Position numbers and translations under genes: made by a program. Of a stretch of DNA of 64,000 nucleotides, positions 16,016 through 24,781 are shown in pieces. Position 1 is the first letter of the stretch. Each line of letters opens with the position of its first letter. Origin of the DNA: an uncultured Clostridia bacterium (GTDB taxonomy: Bacteria; Bacillota; Clostridia; Christensenellales; Aristaeellaceae); contig CAKTXZ010000006.1 of assembly GCA_934632155.1 (NCBI GenBank), forward strand, positions 74,136 through 138,135. Direction: 5' to 3'. A model generated the notes under the pieces. It was not told the origin of the DNA. It saw nothing but the letters and a program-made list of their open reading frames with translations, and made no database searches.

Positions 16016-16951
16016 TCAGCGGGGCTCCACCGCGCCGCGAAGCAGGCGAAGCGTCTGCCGCCCCGCATCCATTTCAGCCGCCACCCCCAGCGGAATCGTG
16101 ATCTTTGGGTTGCAATGCCCCGCGCGAATGGCGCCAAGCACAGGCTTGCCGAGCGGCAGCAGGAGCTCTGAAAAAATCTCGTCAAGCGTCAGGGCGTAGG
16201 TCGGGTCGGCGGTCGTGCAATCGGTAAATTCGCCCAGCAGCACGCCGGCGCATGCGTCAAATGCCCCGGCATGCATCAGGTTCATCAGCGTTTCATCCAC
16301 GCGGTAGGTATATTCGTTCACGTCCTCCAGAAACAACAGCTTCCCAGCAAAATCAGGCTGCCAAGGCGTTCCAAGGCTGTGTGCCAGCACGGTCAGGTTG
16401 CCGCCCACAATTTCGCCCCGCGCGATCCCGGGCGCAAGCGTCGTGCGCGGAAAGCCGGGCGGATTGAGAATCTCATAGCCGTCCGGCGACTCAAGCGCCT
16501 GCAAAAGCGAAGACAGAGACGCGGGCGTTTTGTCGTCGTCCACCGTGATATCGCCGTTGGGGCCGTGAAACGTCGCCAGCTGGCCGTAACGGTTCAGTGC
16601 GCCGTGCAGCGCGGTAATATCGCTGAAGCCGACAAAAATCTTCGGCTTACGTCGAATCAACTCAAAATTCAGCAGCTTCATCAGCCGCGCCGCACCGTAA
16701 CCGCCCCGCACGCAGAAAATCGCGTCCACAGAATCATCGGCAAAGAATCGATTAATATCCGCGGCGCGCAGCGCGTCGTCGCCGGCCAGATAGCCGTGCC
16801 GCGCCGTGCAGCTTTCCCCGATGACGGCCTGAAAGCCCTGCCGCTTCCAGAAATCCACCGTGCGCGGCAGCACCTCGGCGTTGCGCAGCGCGCCGGAGGG
16901 CGCGATAAACGCGATGGTCATTCCCTTCTGCAGGGGCGCAGGATAATTCAT
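16016..16951 (-). CDS. LD-carboxypeptidase, peptidase family S66 (LdcA-like)
   Basis: A 311-residue protein that should remove the terminal D-Ala from muropeptide tetrapeptides, a step of peptidoglycan recycling. Motifs: IAPSG near residue 17, FCVRGGYGAARL, the catalytic Ser110 in VGFSD, the catalytic Glu in LLFLEDVNEYTYR, and His in AGHCNPKITIPLG, which completes the S66 Ser-His-Glu triad. No signal peptide, so it acts in the cytoplasm on imported wall peptides. Its ATG overlaps the alr stop (ATGA), so the two are translationally coupled in the opp-alr-ldcA operon. Microcin C self-immunity MccF proteins share the fold, but the context favours wall recycling. Confidence 0.88.
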   Translation of the reverse strand: MNYPAPLQKGMTIAFIAPSGALRNAEVLPRTVDFWKRQGFQAVIGESCTARHGYLAGDDALRAADINRFFADDSVDAIFCVRGGYGAARLMKLLNFELIRRKPKIFVGFSDITALHGALNRYGQLATFHGPNGDITVDDDKTPASLSSLLQALESPDGYEILNPPGFPRTTLAPGIARGEIVGGNLTVLAHSLGTPWQPDFAGKLLFLEDVNEYTYRVDETLMNLMHAGAFDACAGVLLGEFTDCTTADPTYALTLDEIFSELLLPLGKPVLGAIRAGHCNPKITIPLGVAAEMDAGRQTLRLLRGAVEPR

Positions 16952-18090
16952 GGTTTGTCCTCCATCTCAGCGTCAATATGCGCGACGCTGCCGCCGCGAA
17001 GATACACCCGCGGCACGCGCCGCCCGATCAACGCGAGGCATTCGTTGCGGTTCAGGCTTCCCCATTTCGCATACTCGGGCAGCGGAATATCATTCCCCAG
17101 CAGCGTCGCCGTATCGCCCTCGCAAACGCCGGGGACGTCCGTCACGTCCACCATCATCTGATCCATGCACACAAGGCCCAGCACCGGCGCGCGGCGGCCG
17201 CGCAGCGAAACAAAGCCCTTTTGCGACAGCGCGCGCGGATAACCGTCCACATAACCCGCGGCAATGGTGGCCACGCGGGCGGCACGCGGCAGCGGCGTGT
17301 CGTCATAGCCGACGCCCTCTCCCGCCGCAACCCATGCCACACGCGTTACGCGCGCCTTCAGGGCGGCTACGTCAGCACGTCCTTCCGCATAACGCGGCCA
17401 TGCGATGGGCACATTGCCATACAAAAACGCGCCGATTCGCACGGCGTCCATTTGCCACTGCGGATAGCGCGTCAGGCCGATCGAATCCAGCAGATGGCGC
17501 ATATCAAAGCAAAAGCCGGCGGCTGTCAGCTCCGCCGTCATGGCCTGAAAAAGGGCGTACTGCGCCGCGCTTTGCTCCGCGCTTCGCAGCGCCAGATGGC
17601 TGTATACGCCCTCAAAATGCAGCCTCTTTTCCGAAAGCAGCGGCAGCGCGTCCGCCGCCTTGGCAAAGCCAAGCCGATGGAGCCCGGTATCCAGCTTCAC
17701 ATGAACGCGCGCGTTAATGCCGGCCTGCCGCGCCGCCCATGCGGCCGCCGCCCCGTCCTGCGCTGTGCCAACCGTCAGGGATATACGGTTTTGAATCAGC
17801 ACCGGCAGATAGGCCGCGTTCGCCGGCCCCATCAGGAGCACATGCGCGTCCGGCAGCGCGCGGCGAACCGCAAGCGCCTCCTCCGGCGCGGCGACGGCGA
17901 ACCATGTCGCCCCCGCCTCCCACAGCGTTTGCACGGCGCGCCGCAGGCCAAAGCCGTAGGCGTTCGCCTTCACCACGCAGATCATTTCGGCGTTCCGATC
18001 GCAAAGGCTGCGCGCAAGGCGATAGTTATGCAAAAAAGCGTCCTCGTCCACTTCCAGCCATACGCGGGACGTCGCCTTGTCAATGGTCAT
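16948..18090 (-). CDS. alr: Alanine racemase
   Basis: A 380-residue PLP enzyme that interconverts L- and D-alanine for peptidoglycan. The PLP lysine is Lys41 in VVKANAYGFG. The catalytic Tyr is in GEGVGYDDT, and the C-terminal domain carries LGLVCMDQMMVDVTD. The start is ATG 18090, with GGAGG 6 bases upstream; it overlaps the end of the oppF-like gene by 11 bases. It is flanked by the peptide importer upstream and the LD-carboxypeptidase downstream, both overlapping. The coupling suggests that D-Ala or L-Ala released from recycled wall peptides is handled by this enzyme; that link is inference. Confidence 0.95.
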   Translation of the reverse strand: MTIDKATSRVWLEVDEDAFLHNYRLARSLCDRNAEMICVVKANAYGFGLRRAVQTLWEAGATWFAVAAPEEALAVRRALPDAHVLLMGPANAAYLPVLIQNRISLTVGTAQDGAAAAWAARQAGINARVHVKLDTGLHRLGFAKAADALPLLSEKRLHFEGVYSHLALRSAEQSAAQYALFQAMTAELTAAGFCFDMRHLLDSIGLTRYPQWQMDAVRIGAFLYGNVPIAWPRYAEGRADVAALKARVTRVAWVAAGEGVGYDDTPLPRAARVATIAAGYVDGYPRALSQKGFVSLRGRRAPVLGLVCMDQMMVDVTDVPGVCEGDTATLLGNDIPLPEYAKWGSLNRNECLALIGRRVPRVYLRGGSVAHIDAEMEDKP

Positions 18091-19033
18091 GTCCATCCTC
18101 CGAAAGCCGACGCGTATACGCCGCAATCTCCGCCTGATTCGCCCGCACGAAATGGCCCGGCTCAATTTCATGCCACACGGGAAGATCCACGCTGTAGTCA
18201 TGCATGCTCTCGTCGTAAACCTCCGGCGATTCCTGCCGGCGATCATCCGGCGACGGCACGGGCACGGCGGCCAGCAACGCCTTGGTATACGGATGCAGCG
18301 GATGCCGGAAAATGGTTTCGGTATCCGCCAGCTCCATCAGACGGCCCTTATGGATGACGGCGATACGGTCGCAGATAAAGCGCATGACGGAAAGATCATG
18401 CGAAATGAACAGATAGGTCAGCCCGCGCTGCTTTTGCAAATCGGAAAGCAGGTTGAGCACCTGCGCGCGAATCGAAACGTCCAACGCGGAAATCGGCTCG
18501 TCGGCTATGATGAATTCCGGCTGCATAATCAGCGCGCGGGCGATGCCGATACGTTGGCGCTGACCGCCCGAAAACTCATGCGGGAACCGGCTTGCAAACT
18601 CGGGCAGCAGCCCCACGTCCTGCAGCGCGGCGTCCACGCGCGCCTTACGTTCCGCGCGGGTAAGGTGCTTTTCGACGTTGTACAGCCCCTCGGCGACGAT
18701 ATAATCCACCTTCGCACGCTCGTTAAGCGAGGCCATGGGATCCTGAAAAATCATCTGAATTTTCCGCGTCACCTCATGGTCCAGCGCCTTGGAAATGCGG
18801 CCGTTAATCTTCTGACCCTTAAAGAGCACCTCGCCGCCCGCCGTTTCGTAGATACGGATAATCGCGCGGCCAATGGTCGTTTTGCCCGAGCCCGATTCGC
18901 CGACAAGCCCGAACGTCTCGCCGCGGTAAACGTCGAAGCTGACGCCGCGCACGGCGTGAAACGGCCGAAAACGCGACCCGAAATCAACCCGCATATCGCG
19001 TACGGACAGCAGCGGCTCTCTCGCTTCGCTCAT
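18080..19033 (-). CDS. oppF: Oligopeptide ABC transporter ATP-binding protein (OppF type)
   Basis: A 317-residue ATPase. Walker A is GESGSGKTT, the ABC signature is FSGGQRQR, Walker B is FIIADEP with ISALD, and the H-loop is FISHD. The C-terminal HPLHPYTKALLAAVPVP is the oligopeptide/dipeptide transporter extension. The start is ATG 19033, overlapping the oppD stop by ATGA. Together with OppD it energises the OppBC pore. The C-terminal 60 residues beyond the usual extension hold an Asp/His-rich tail (EDGHDH). Confidence 0.92.
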   Translation of the reverse strand: MSEAREPLLSVRDMRVDFGSRFRPFHAVRGVSFDVYRGETFGLVGESGSGKTTIGRAIIRIYETAGGEVLFKGQKINGRISKALDHEVTRKIQMIFQDPMASLNERAKVDYIVAEGLYNVEKHLTRAERKARVDAALQDVGLLPEFASRFPHEFSGGQRQRIGIARALIMQPEFIIADEPISALDVSIRAQVLNLLSDLQKQRGLTYLFISHDLSVMRFICDRIAVIHKGRLMELADTETIFRHPLHPYTKALLAAVPVPSPDDRRQESPEVYDESMHDYSVDLPVWHEIEPGHFVRANQAEIAAYTRRLSEDGHDH

Positions 19034-20064
19034 GATATTTCCGCCCCCTTCAAGCGTTCCAGCATCTTGGGTGGATCGACCCGCGGCGCGCGCGGATCCA
19101 GCAGCCATGTGCGCGCATAGTGCGTCGGCGTAATCTGAAACAGCGGCGGACGCTGCTCAAAATCAATTTTCAACGCATGCGGATTGCGCGGCGCAAAGGC
19201 GTCGCCCCGAATATCGGCAAAGAGGTTCGGCGGCGTGCCCTTGATGGAAAACAGCGGCTCGCCCTTCACCCCCAGCTGCGGCAGGGAGGACAGCAGCGCC
19301 CATGTATAGGGATGGCGCGGGTCGTAGAAGACCTCGCGGCTCTTGCCGATTTCCACAATATCGCCCGCGTACATGACCGCCACGCGATCCGCTACGTTCG
19401 CCACTACGCCCAAATCGTGGGTGATATAAATCGTCGTCAGGTTGTATTTATGCACAAGCTCCTGAATCAGGTGCAGAATCTGCGCCTGAATGGTAACGTC
19501 CAGCGCCGTGGTCGGCTCGTCGCAGATCAGAATTTCGGGGTTGCAGGCCATGGCGATGGCAATCACCACACGCTGGCGCATGCCGCCGGAAAACTCATGC
19601 GGATACTGGCGCGCGCGCCGCTCGGGATGCGGAATGCCCACATCCACCAGCGTTTCAATCATGCGCTTATGCGCCTCCGCCCGGCTTACATGCTGGTGCA
19701 GAAAAAGCGCCTCCTCAATTTGCGCGCCGATGGTTTTGAGCGGGTTCAGGCTGGTCATCGGGTCCTGCAGCACCATGGCGATCTTACGCCCGCGGATGGC
19801 GAGCCATTCCCGTTCGGTCTTGAACTTTGCCAGATCCTTGCCGTCATAGAGGATGCTGCCGCTTTCAATCCAGCCGTTTTCATCCAGCAGACCCATGAAT
19901 GATTTGGTCAGCACGGATTTACCGGAGCCCGATTCGCCCACAATCGCCAGTGTTTCGCCCTTATACAAATCCAGCGACAGATCGCGAATGGCATGCAGCG
20001 TCTGGCCGCGGAGGGAAAACTTCACATTGAGATGCTGCACGGATAGAATCGGTTGATTGTCCAT
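19030..20064 (-). CDS. oppD: Oligopeptide ABC transporter ATP-binding protein (OppD type)
   Basis: A 344-residue ATPase with Walker A GESGSGKSV, Q-loop VLQDPMTSLNP, signature FSGGMRQR, Walker B ILICDEP plus TTALD, and H-loop YITHD. The DPRHPYTWALLSSLPQL block begins the oligopeptide/dipeptide C-terminal extension. ATG 20064 follows a GGAGGG-type ribosome site and lies 12 bases after oppC. It pairs with the OppF-type ATPase downstream. Confidence 0.93.
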   Translation of the reverse strand: MDNQPILSVQHLNVKFSLRGQTLHAIRDLSLDLYKGETLAIVGESGSGKSVLTKSFMGLLDENGWIESGSILYDGKDLAKFKTEREWLAIRGRKIAMVLQDPMTSLNPLKTIGAQIEEALFLHQHVSRAEAHKRMIETLVDVGIPHPERRARQYPHEFSGGMRQRVVIAIAMACNPEILICDEPTTALDVTIQAQILHLIQELVHKYNLTTIYITHDLGVVANVADRVAVMYAGDIVEIGKSREVFYDPRHPYTWALLSSLPQLGVKGEPLFSIKGTPPNLFADIRGDAFAPRNPHALKIDFEQRPPLFQITPTHYARTWLLDPRAPRVDPPKMLERLKGAEIS

Positions 20065-20076
20065 GAAGCGCCCTCC

Positions 20077-21441
20077 TTACATGTGCTTTTTCGGGTCGGC
20101 GGCGTCCGCAAAGGCGTTGCCGATAATGTAAAAGGAAATGGTGATGATCGACAGCACGATCGTCGGGAAAACGAGCTGATAGCTCGCCGAGGTGGCCAGC
20201 AGCTTGCGCCCGACATTAATCAGATTGCCCAGCGAAGGAATGCTGATGGGCAGGCCGAGGCCGATATAGGTGATAAACACCTCGCTGCCGATTGCGCCGG
20301 GAACGGACAGCGCCATGCGCAGCGTGATGACCGACACAAGATAGGGCAGCAGATTGCGCAGAATAATGCGCAGCGTGCCCGTGCCCAAGCATCGGGACGC
20401 CAGATTATAATCCCTATCGCGGATGATGACAATCTGATTGCGGACAAACCGCGCCATACCGACCCAGCCCGTGATGCTCATGGCAAAAATCAGCGTGGTA
20501 ATGCCAGGGCGCAGAATGTAGGAAATAAGAATCAGCACGATGGTGGTGGGGATATTGTCGATGACGTTGTAAACCTCCGTCAGCAGGCGGTCAAGGCTGC
20601 GCACATAGCCCCACAATACGCCGATCAGTATGCCCAGCGCCGCCTGACAGAAGGCCACTACAATGCCGATGGTCAGCGACGTGCGCGTGCCCGCCCAGAC
20701 CATCGCCCACAGATCCTGTCCGGCGTTATTGGTGCCAAAGAGGAAGGGACGCGTATCGGGCAGCAGGCGCAGCTTCGCCGTCGTCGCGGTAACCGCCGTG
20801 CCGTCCGCCTGCAGCGTCAAATCGCTCTTGCGCACAAACAGCTCGTCGCCCTTATTGGTCAGTTCGCTGGGCGTAGAGAAAATCTTCAGCTTGTAATTGG
20901 ATTTTGCCTGATAGGGCGTATGCTCAAAATCCTCAGGAAGCTTGAGCTTCGTGGTGAAATCGTTTTTGACATAGCCCTCGTGGCCCTCATAGGAAACGCG
21001 GCAAAAATCCGCGCCGTATTCCAGCAGGGTGAATTCCTTTCGCGCCGGAATGGAGGCCACCACGTTGCTCACCGCCGCCCATTCCGCGTTTTCCCACGGC
21101 GACACAATCAGCGGCGTGCCGGCGGGAACCTCGGCGATCACATTGGTCAGGCAGGGCTGAACGTTCATCATCTGCATGCCGGTGATGGGATGATTGATAA
21201 CGATATTGGCCTCATACTGGCCGGGAAGATACGGCTGAATGCAGGTAAAGAGCAACAGCACGGCAAGCAGCGCGAGCAGCCCCATCGCCAGCCGGTTCTT
21301 GCCGAAGCAGCGAAAGGTGCTGCCCCAATAGGAATAATTCGAATAGCCAGCCTTTTCCGCCGCTTCATGGTCATAGGCTGCAAAATCAAAGGAAACCGAA
21401 TCTTCCAGCTTTTCCGAAAGGTGATCCTTTACGCCCTTCAT
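20077..21441 (-). CDS. oppC: Oligopeptide ABC transporter permease (OppC type) with SH3b-like extracytoplasmic insertion
   Basis: A 454-residue permease, about 150 longer than usual OppC. After the first membrane helix (about residues 50-69) comes an extracytoplasmic stretch (about 75-230) before FGTNNAGQDLWAMVWAGTR, which corresponds to the usual GTD-GRD motif. Within it, residues about 110-165 resemble the SH3b repeats of the secreted protein at 7321-9879 (IP-x-x-x-E-F-T, ADFCRVSYEGHEGYVKNDF). The C-terminal half has the normal pore helices and an EAA-like loop (ASRCLGTGTLRIILRNLLP). ATG 21441 shares its A with the oppB stop (TAATG). SH3b domains bind wall peptides, so the insertion may capture peptidoglycan fragments; that is inference. 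Confidence 0.88.
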   Translation of the reverse strand: MKGVKDHLSEKLEDSVSFDFAAYDHEAAEKAGYSNYSYWGSTFRCFGKNRLAMGLLALLAVLLLFTCIQPYLPGQYEANIVINHPITGMQMMNVQPCLTNVIAEVPAGTPLIVSPWENAEWAAVSNVVASIPARKEFTLLEYGADFCRVSYEGHEGYVKNDFTTKLKLPEDFEHTPYQAKSNYKLKIFSTPSELTNKGDELFVRKSDLTLQADGTAVTATTAKLRLLPDTRPFLFGTNNAGQDLWAMVWAGTRTSLTIGIVVAFCQAALGILIGVLWGYVRSLDRLLTEVYNVIDNIPTTIVLILISYILRPGITTLIFAMSITGWVGMARFVRNQIVIIRDRDYNLASRCLGTGTLRIILRNLLPYLVSVITLRMALSVPGAIGSEVFITYIGLGLPISIPSLGNLINVGRKLLATSASYQLVFPTIVLSIITISFYIIGNAFADAADPKKHM

Positions 21442-22394
21442 TATCGCGCGCCCTCCTTTTTGGAAAGATTGATGCGCGGATCAATGACGGCCATCAGCAA
21501 ATCGCCCAGCAGCATGCCGACGATTCCGATGCACGAATAGATCATGACGAGCGCCTGAATCATGGGGTTATCCTGCCGGCCGATTACGTCCACCAGCAGC
21601 CCGCCCATGCCGGGAATGGAATAAAGCGATTCAATATAAATCGAGCCGCCCACCGTGAAGAGCAGCGACGTGGGAAGATATTGAATCATCGGCACAAACG
21701 CGTTGCGAAAAACATGGCGAAGCGTAATTTTCTTTCGGTCCACACCCTTGGCCTTGGCCAGCCGCACATAGTCCTTGTTCATTTCATCCACCATATAGCG
21801 GCGCAGCCACATCGCGTAATACGCGATATTGCCCAGCGACATGGAGAACACCGGCAGTATCCAATACACCCAATTGCCCGAATCAAAGAGCATTTTGACC
21901 CCCAGCAACGAGGAGCCGAAGGACTGAATATAGATATAATACACCGCCGAGGGAACCGCGTTGACCAGCACGATAAAAACCGTGCCGAATTTATCCCAGA
22001 ACCTGTTTTTAGACCGCGCCATCGCCGCGCCCAGCGGAATGCCCAGCAGCATGGAAACCGCCATCGACAGCAGCCCCATCTGAATGGAAATGGGCGCCTT
22101 GGCCGCGATAATCTCCGTAATGGGCACATCGCGGCTGTAGCGCGTCGACTTTCCCAAATCGCCATGCAAAAGGCGCGCGAAAAAATTCTTCAGCTGCACA
22201 ACCATCGGGTCGTTCAGGCCAAGGTCGTCCAGCGTCGCCTGAATCACGGCGTCGTCCAGCTTGTCGATATTATCAAAATAGCCGTCGATGGGCATCTGGC
22301 GAACCATGATAAACACGACGACCAGAATAATCATCAGCGTCAGCAAGGATTGTCCGATTCGCTTGAGCAAGTATTTCGCCACGCAGGTCAACAT
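21441..22394 (-). CDS. oppB: Oligopeptide ABC transporter permease (OppB type)
   Basis: A 317-residue membrane protein of normal OppB length. It starts with the typical YLLKRIGQSLLTL helix, has a loop with GDLGKSTRY, and the EAA-like cytoplasmic loop DYVRLAKAKGVDRKKITLRHVFRNA, followed by GGSIYIESLYSIPGMGGLL. Start choice is open: ATG 22394, TTG 22391 or GTG 22382, because AAAGGA lies right before the ATG and 11 bases before the GTG. It overlaps oppC and is 78 bases after oppA, so one operon. Confidence 0.9.
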   Translation of the reverse strand: MLTCVAKYLLKRIGQSLLTLMIILVVVFIMVRQMPIDGYFDNIDKLDDAVIQATLDDLGLNDPMVVQLKNFFARLLHGDLGKSTRYSRDVPITEIIAAKAPISIQMGLLSMAVSMLLGIPLGAAMARSKNRFWDKFGTVFIVLVNAVPSAVYYIYIQSFGSSLLGVKMLFDSGNWVYWILPVFSMSLGNIAYYAMWLRRYMVDEMNKDYVRLAKAKGVDRKKITLRHVFRNAFVPMIQYLPTSLLFTVGGSIYIESLYSIPGMGGLLVDVIGRQDNPMIQALVMIYSCIGIVGMLLGDLLMAVIDPRINLSKKEGAR

Positions 22395-22472
22395 CCTTTG
22401 ATATTCGTCTGCGGCAGAGGAGCGGTTTCTCCCCTGCCGCAGCGTATAATTCTTTGGGCGCTATGCTATGGT

Positions 22473-24356
22473 TTAATTGCCGGCGGCCATGGCTTCCTTC
22501 TGCGCCATGTACGCGTCATACGCATCGTAGTACGCGTCGGTATCCATATAGGTTTCCAGCTTCTTCTGGCCCTTGAAGCGATCCACCGTCAGGCCAAAGG
22601 GGGCGATGGGCGCCGTGAAGGGATCCAGCAGGGAGGCGGAATAGCCGCCGTTGCCGTAGCCAAAGGGCATTACATAGCCATGATGAATCAGGTAAGCCTC
22701 CGCCTTGGCATAAGCCTCATAGCGAGCCGCGATATCGTTGGTGATCGCCTTGGCGGCGTCCACCAGCGCGTAATATTCGTTCACCGCATCCTGATCAGTC
22801 GCCTTATCCATAAAGTTATAATTGCCGCCGCGGCGGAAGGGCATGGCGTAGGTATCCGGGTCGGCGTAGTCGGGGCCCCAGTTGCAGTTCATCATGCCGT
22901 ACAGGCCGGATTTACGCGCGGACAAATAGCTGATGACCGGGCCCGCTTCGATCACCACATCGACATAATCCGCGCCCAGCACGCCCTCGAGCTGCTGCTC
23001 GACCACCTGCGCCTCCTCGGCGGTATTGCCGCTGGAGCTGTTGGGGTTATACAGCAGCAGCAGCTTGACCGGGAAGGTCGCGCCCGCCGCGGTCAGCTCC
23101 TTCACGGCGATTTCCTTGTATTCCAGCGCCTTGGCCGTATCCAGCGTCTGCGCGCCCTTGGCCGTCAGCTCGGCAAGGTCGCCGATGTAGATATAATCCT
23201 TCCCGTTGATCTCGACAAAGGCGGGCGGGGTAATGGTGTTGTACAGCAGGGTCTCGGGGTTTTCGGCGTCCACCAGCGCCTTCGCCTTTACGCGGTTGAA
23301 GGCGTTAATGATCGACAGGCGGAAGCTCTCGTTATTAACCGCCAGCCGCCAGTTGTCCGGCTCGTAGATCGCGTCAAACTGCGGATCGAAATTAAAGGTG
23401 TAGAAGTAGGAATAATAGCTGGTCAGGCGCATGGGATGAATCATCGCGGCCTTTTTCTCGTCATTGAGCCAGTCGCCGGCCAGCTCCGGGCTGAGGGAGG
23501 CGGAGTCGACCTCGCCGCGCAGGTACATCTCGGGCGATACGTTAGAGGATTCCTTGTTATACTTGGAGATGATCTTGGTAATGTACACACGGTCCTTGTC
23601 CCAGTTATGCTCGCTGCGGCTCAGCACGCGAAGCTCCTGCGGGCGGAACTCGCTCAGGTAATACGCGCCGCAGTAAAGCAACGTATCGTTTCCGGTCGCC
23701 AGACCGAAGCTTTCCCCCTTTTGCTGCAGGAATTCTTCATTAACGGGCATAAAGTTGACATAGGTCAGCATGGACAGGAAATAAGGCACAGGCTCCACCA
23801 GCGTGTACTGGAGCGTCGTATCGTCCAACGCCTTCACGCCGACAGTATCCCAAGCCATCACCGGCGCGGGCTCCTCGCCCTCGGCGGGCGTCGACGTGCC
23901 CAGATAAAATTCCTTCGCGCCGGCAATTACGCCAAAAAGCTGAGAGGCCGTCGCGGAAGCGTTTTTCGCATCCAGAATATACCGCGCAGCCGCCACAAAG
24001 TCGTTCGCGACGACGGGCGCGACCACCTCGTCCTTGCCGTTGACCCAAACGGCGTCCTTGCGAAGGTGGAACGTCCACGTCAGGCCGTCGTCGGAATTTT
24101 CCCACGCTTCGGCCAGCGAAGGCTGCATTCTGCCGAATTCATCATACTCGACCAGCGTATCGATCAGGTTGGCGGCGATGGCGAATTCGCTTGTGGAGGA
24201 TGTGACCAGATAGTTGAGCGTCGTCACCTCGCCCGAATAAAGGGATGTATACGTCGCCTCTTGAGGCGCTGCTTCCGCGGCCGCCTGCTGGACGGGCATT
24301 CCTATGCTCATAAAGGTAAACATTGCTGCGAGAACCAGATAGACGAACCGTTTCAT
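22473..24356 (-). CDS. oppA: Oligopeptide ABC transporter substrate-binding protein (OppA type), without lipobox
   Basis: A 627-residue exported SBP family 5 protein. Visible family blocks are TYTSLYSGEVTTLNYL at the mature start, MQPSLAEAWENSDDGLTWTFHLRKDAVWVNG, and the closing MPFGYGNGGYSAS region. The ATG at 24356 has GAGGAGG 7 bases upstream. The signal peptide ends in an AAAEA-type SPase I site and has no cysteine, so the protein would not be lipid-anchored as most monoderm binding proteins are. It is the first gene of the opp-alr-ldcA operon. The ligand is unknown; wall-derived peptides are suggested by the operon partners. Confidence 0.9.
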   Translation of the reverse strand: MKRFVYLVLAAMFTFMSIGMPVQQAAAEAAPQEATYTSLYSGEVTTLNYLVTSSTSEFAIAANLIDTLVEYDEFGRMQPSLAEAWENSDDGLTWTFHLRKDAVWVNGKDEVVAPVVANDFVAAARYILDAKNASATASQLFGVIAGAKEFYLGTSTPAEGEEPAPVMAWDTVGVKALDDTTLQYTLVEPVPYFLSMLTYVNFMPVNEEFLQQKGESFGLATGNDTLLYCGAYYLSEFRPQELRVLSRSEHNWDKDRVYITKIISKYNKESSNVSPEMYLRGEVDSASLSPELAGDWLNDEKKAAMIHPMRLTSYYSYFYTFNFDPQFDAIYEPDNWRLAVNNESFRLSIINAFNRVKAKALVDAENPETLLYNTITPPAFVEINGKDYIYIGDLAELTAKGAQTLDTAKALEYKEIAVKELTAAGATFPVKLLLLYNPNSSSGNTAEEAQVVEQQLEGVLGADYVDVVIEAGPVISYLSARKSGLYGMMNCNWGPDYADPDTYAMPFRRGGNYNFMDKATDQDAVNEYYALVDAAKAITNDIAARYEAYAKAEAYLIHHGYVMPFGYGNGGYSASLLDPFTAPIAPFGLTVDRFKGQKKLETYMDTDAYYDAYDAYMAQKEAMAAGN

Positions 24357-24402
24357 TTTGTCCCCTCCTCTGTTCATTACATCCTTGTTACAGGACGAAC
24401 CC

Positions 24403-24408
24403 ATTATA
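24403..24408 (-). promoter_or_regulatory. Extended -10 element of the opp operon
   Basis: Minus strand TGCTATAAT: a perfect -10 with the TGn extension about 45 bases before the oppA ATG. No good -35 hexamer is present at 16-18 bases, which fits an extended -10 promoter. Confidence 0.6.
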
Positions 24409-24679
24409 GCAGATATTTTGAAAAAATCCATCCCTCTGCATGCATTTTCATGCGCTTTGCCGGGCTATTTTCTGTTTTTCTATTGTATTTTGCATTTTTT
24501 GTTTTGTAATTATCCATTTTTGAATTATTTTCTGTGATTTTTCGATGCGTTTTCATTCTTTTTGCCAGTTTGTGTTTTTGATTTTTCATCAGCGTTCTTT
24601 CCGCTTCCCGGTCAAAACGCATATACAGCCGAACCAAGCCGCGCCTTTGGAGGGCAAAGCGCCGCAAATCCGGGCGCTG
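24409..24679. other. AT-rich intergenic stretch upstream of the opp operon
   Basis: It lies between the oppA promoter and the spoIID terminator. It holds T-rich runs but no convincing reading frame, RNA gene or repeat. It may contain regulatory sites for opp that I cannot define. Confidence 0.5.
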
Positions 24680-24730
24680 AAAAAGCCATCGCCCCCGCGC
24701 TTCGCAAAACTGAAGCGCGCGGCAATGGCT
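24680..24730 (-). terminator. Terminator after the SpoIID-like gene
   Basis: A long imperfect hairpin with outer arms AGCCAT (24684-24689) and ATGGCT (24725-24730) and an inner GCGCTTC/GAAGCGC helix. On the minus strand it is followed by TTTT. Confidence 0.8.
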
Positions 24731-24781
24731 CTCGTCGCCCCTTTTGCCCGCCGTCATCCTTTCCTGTGCCCGGCTTCAACC

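Noticed and set aside
21681..24509. 942-codon plus-strand frame over oppA/oppB
   Set aside because: Shadow of the opp genes; composition typical of antisense frames; the real genes have clear motifs and ribosome sites.
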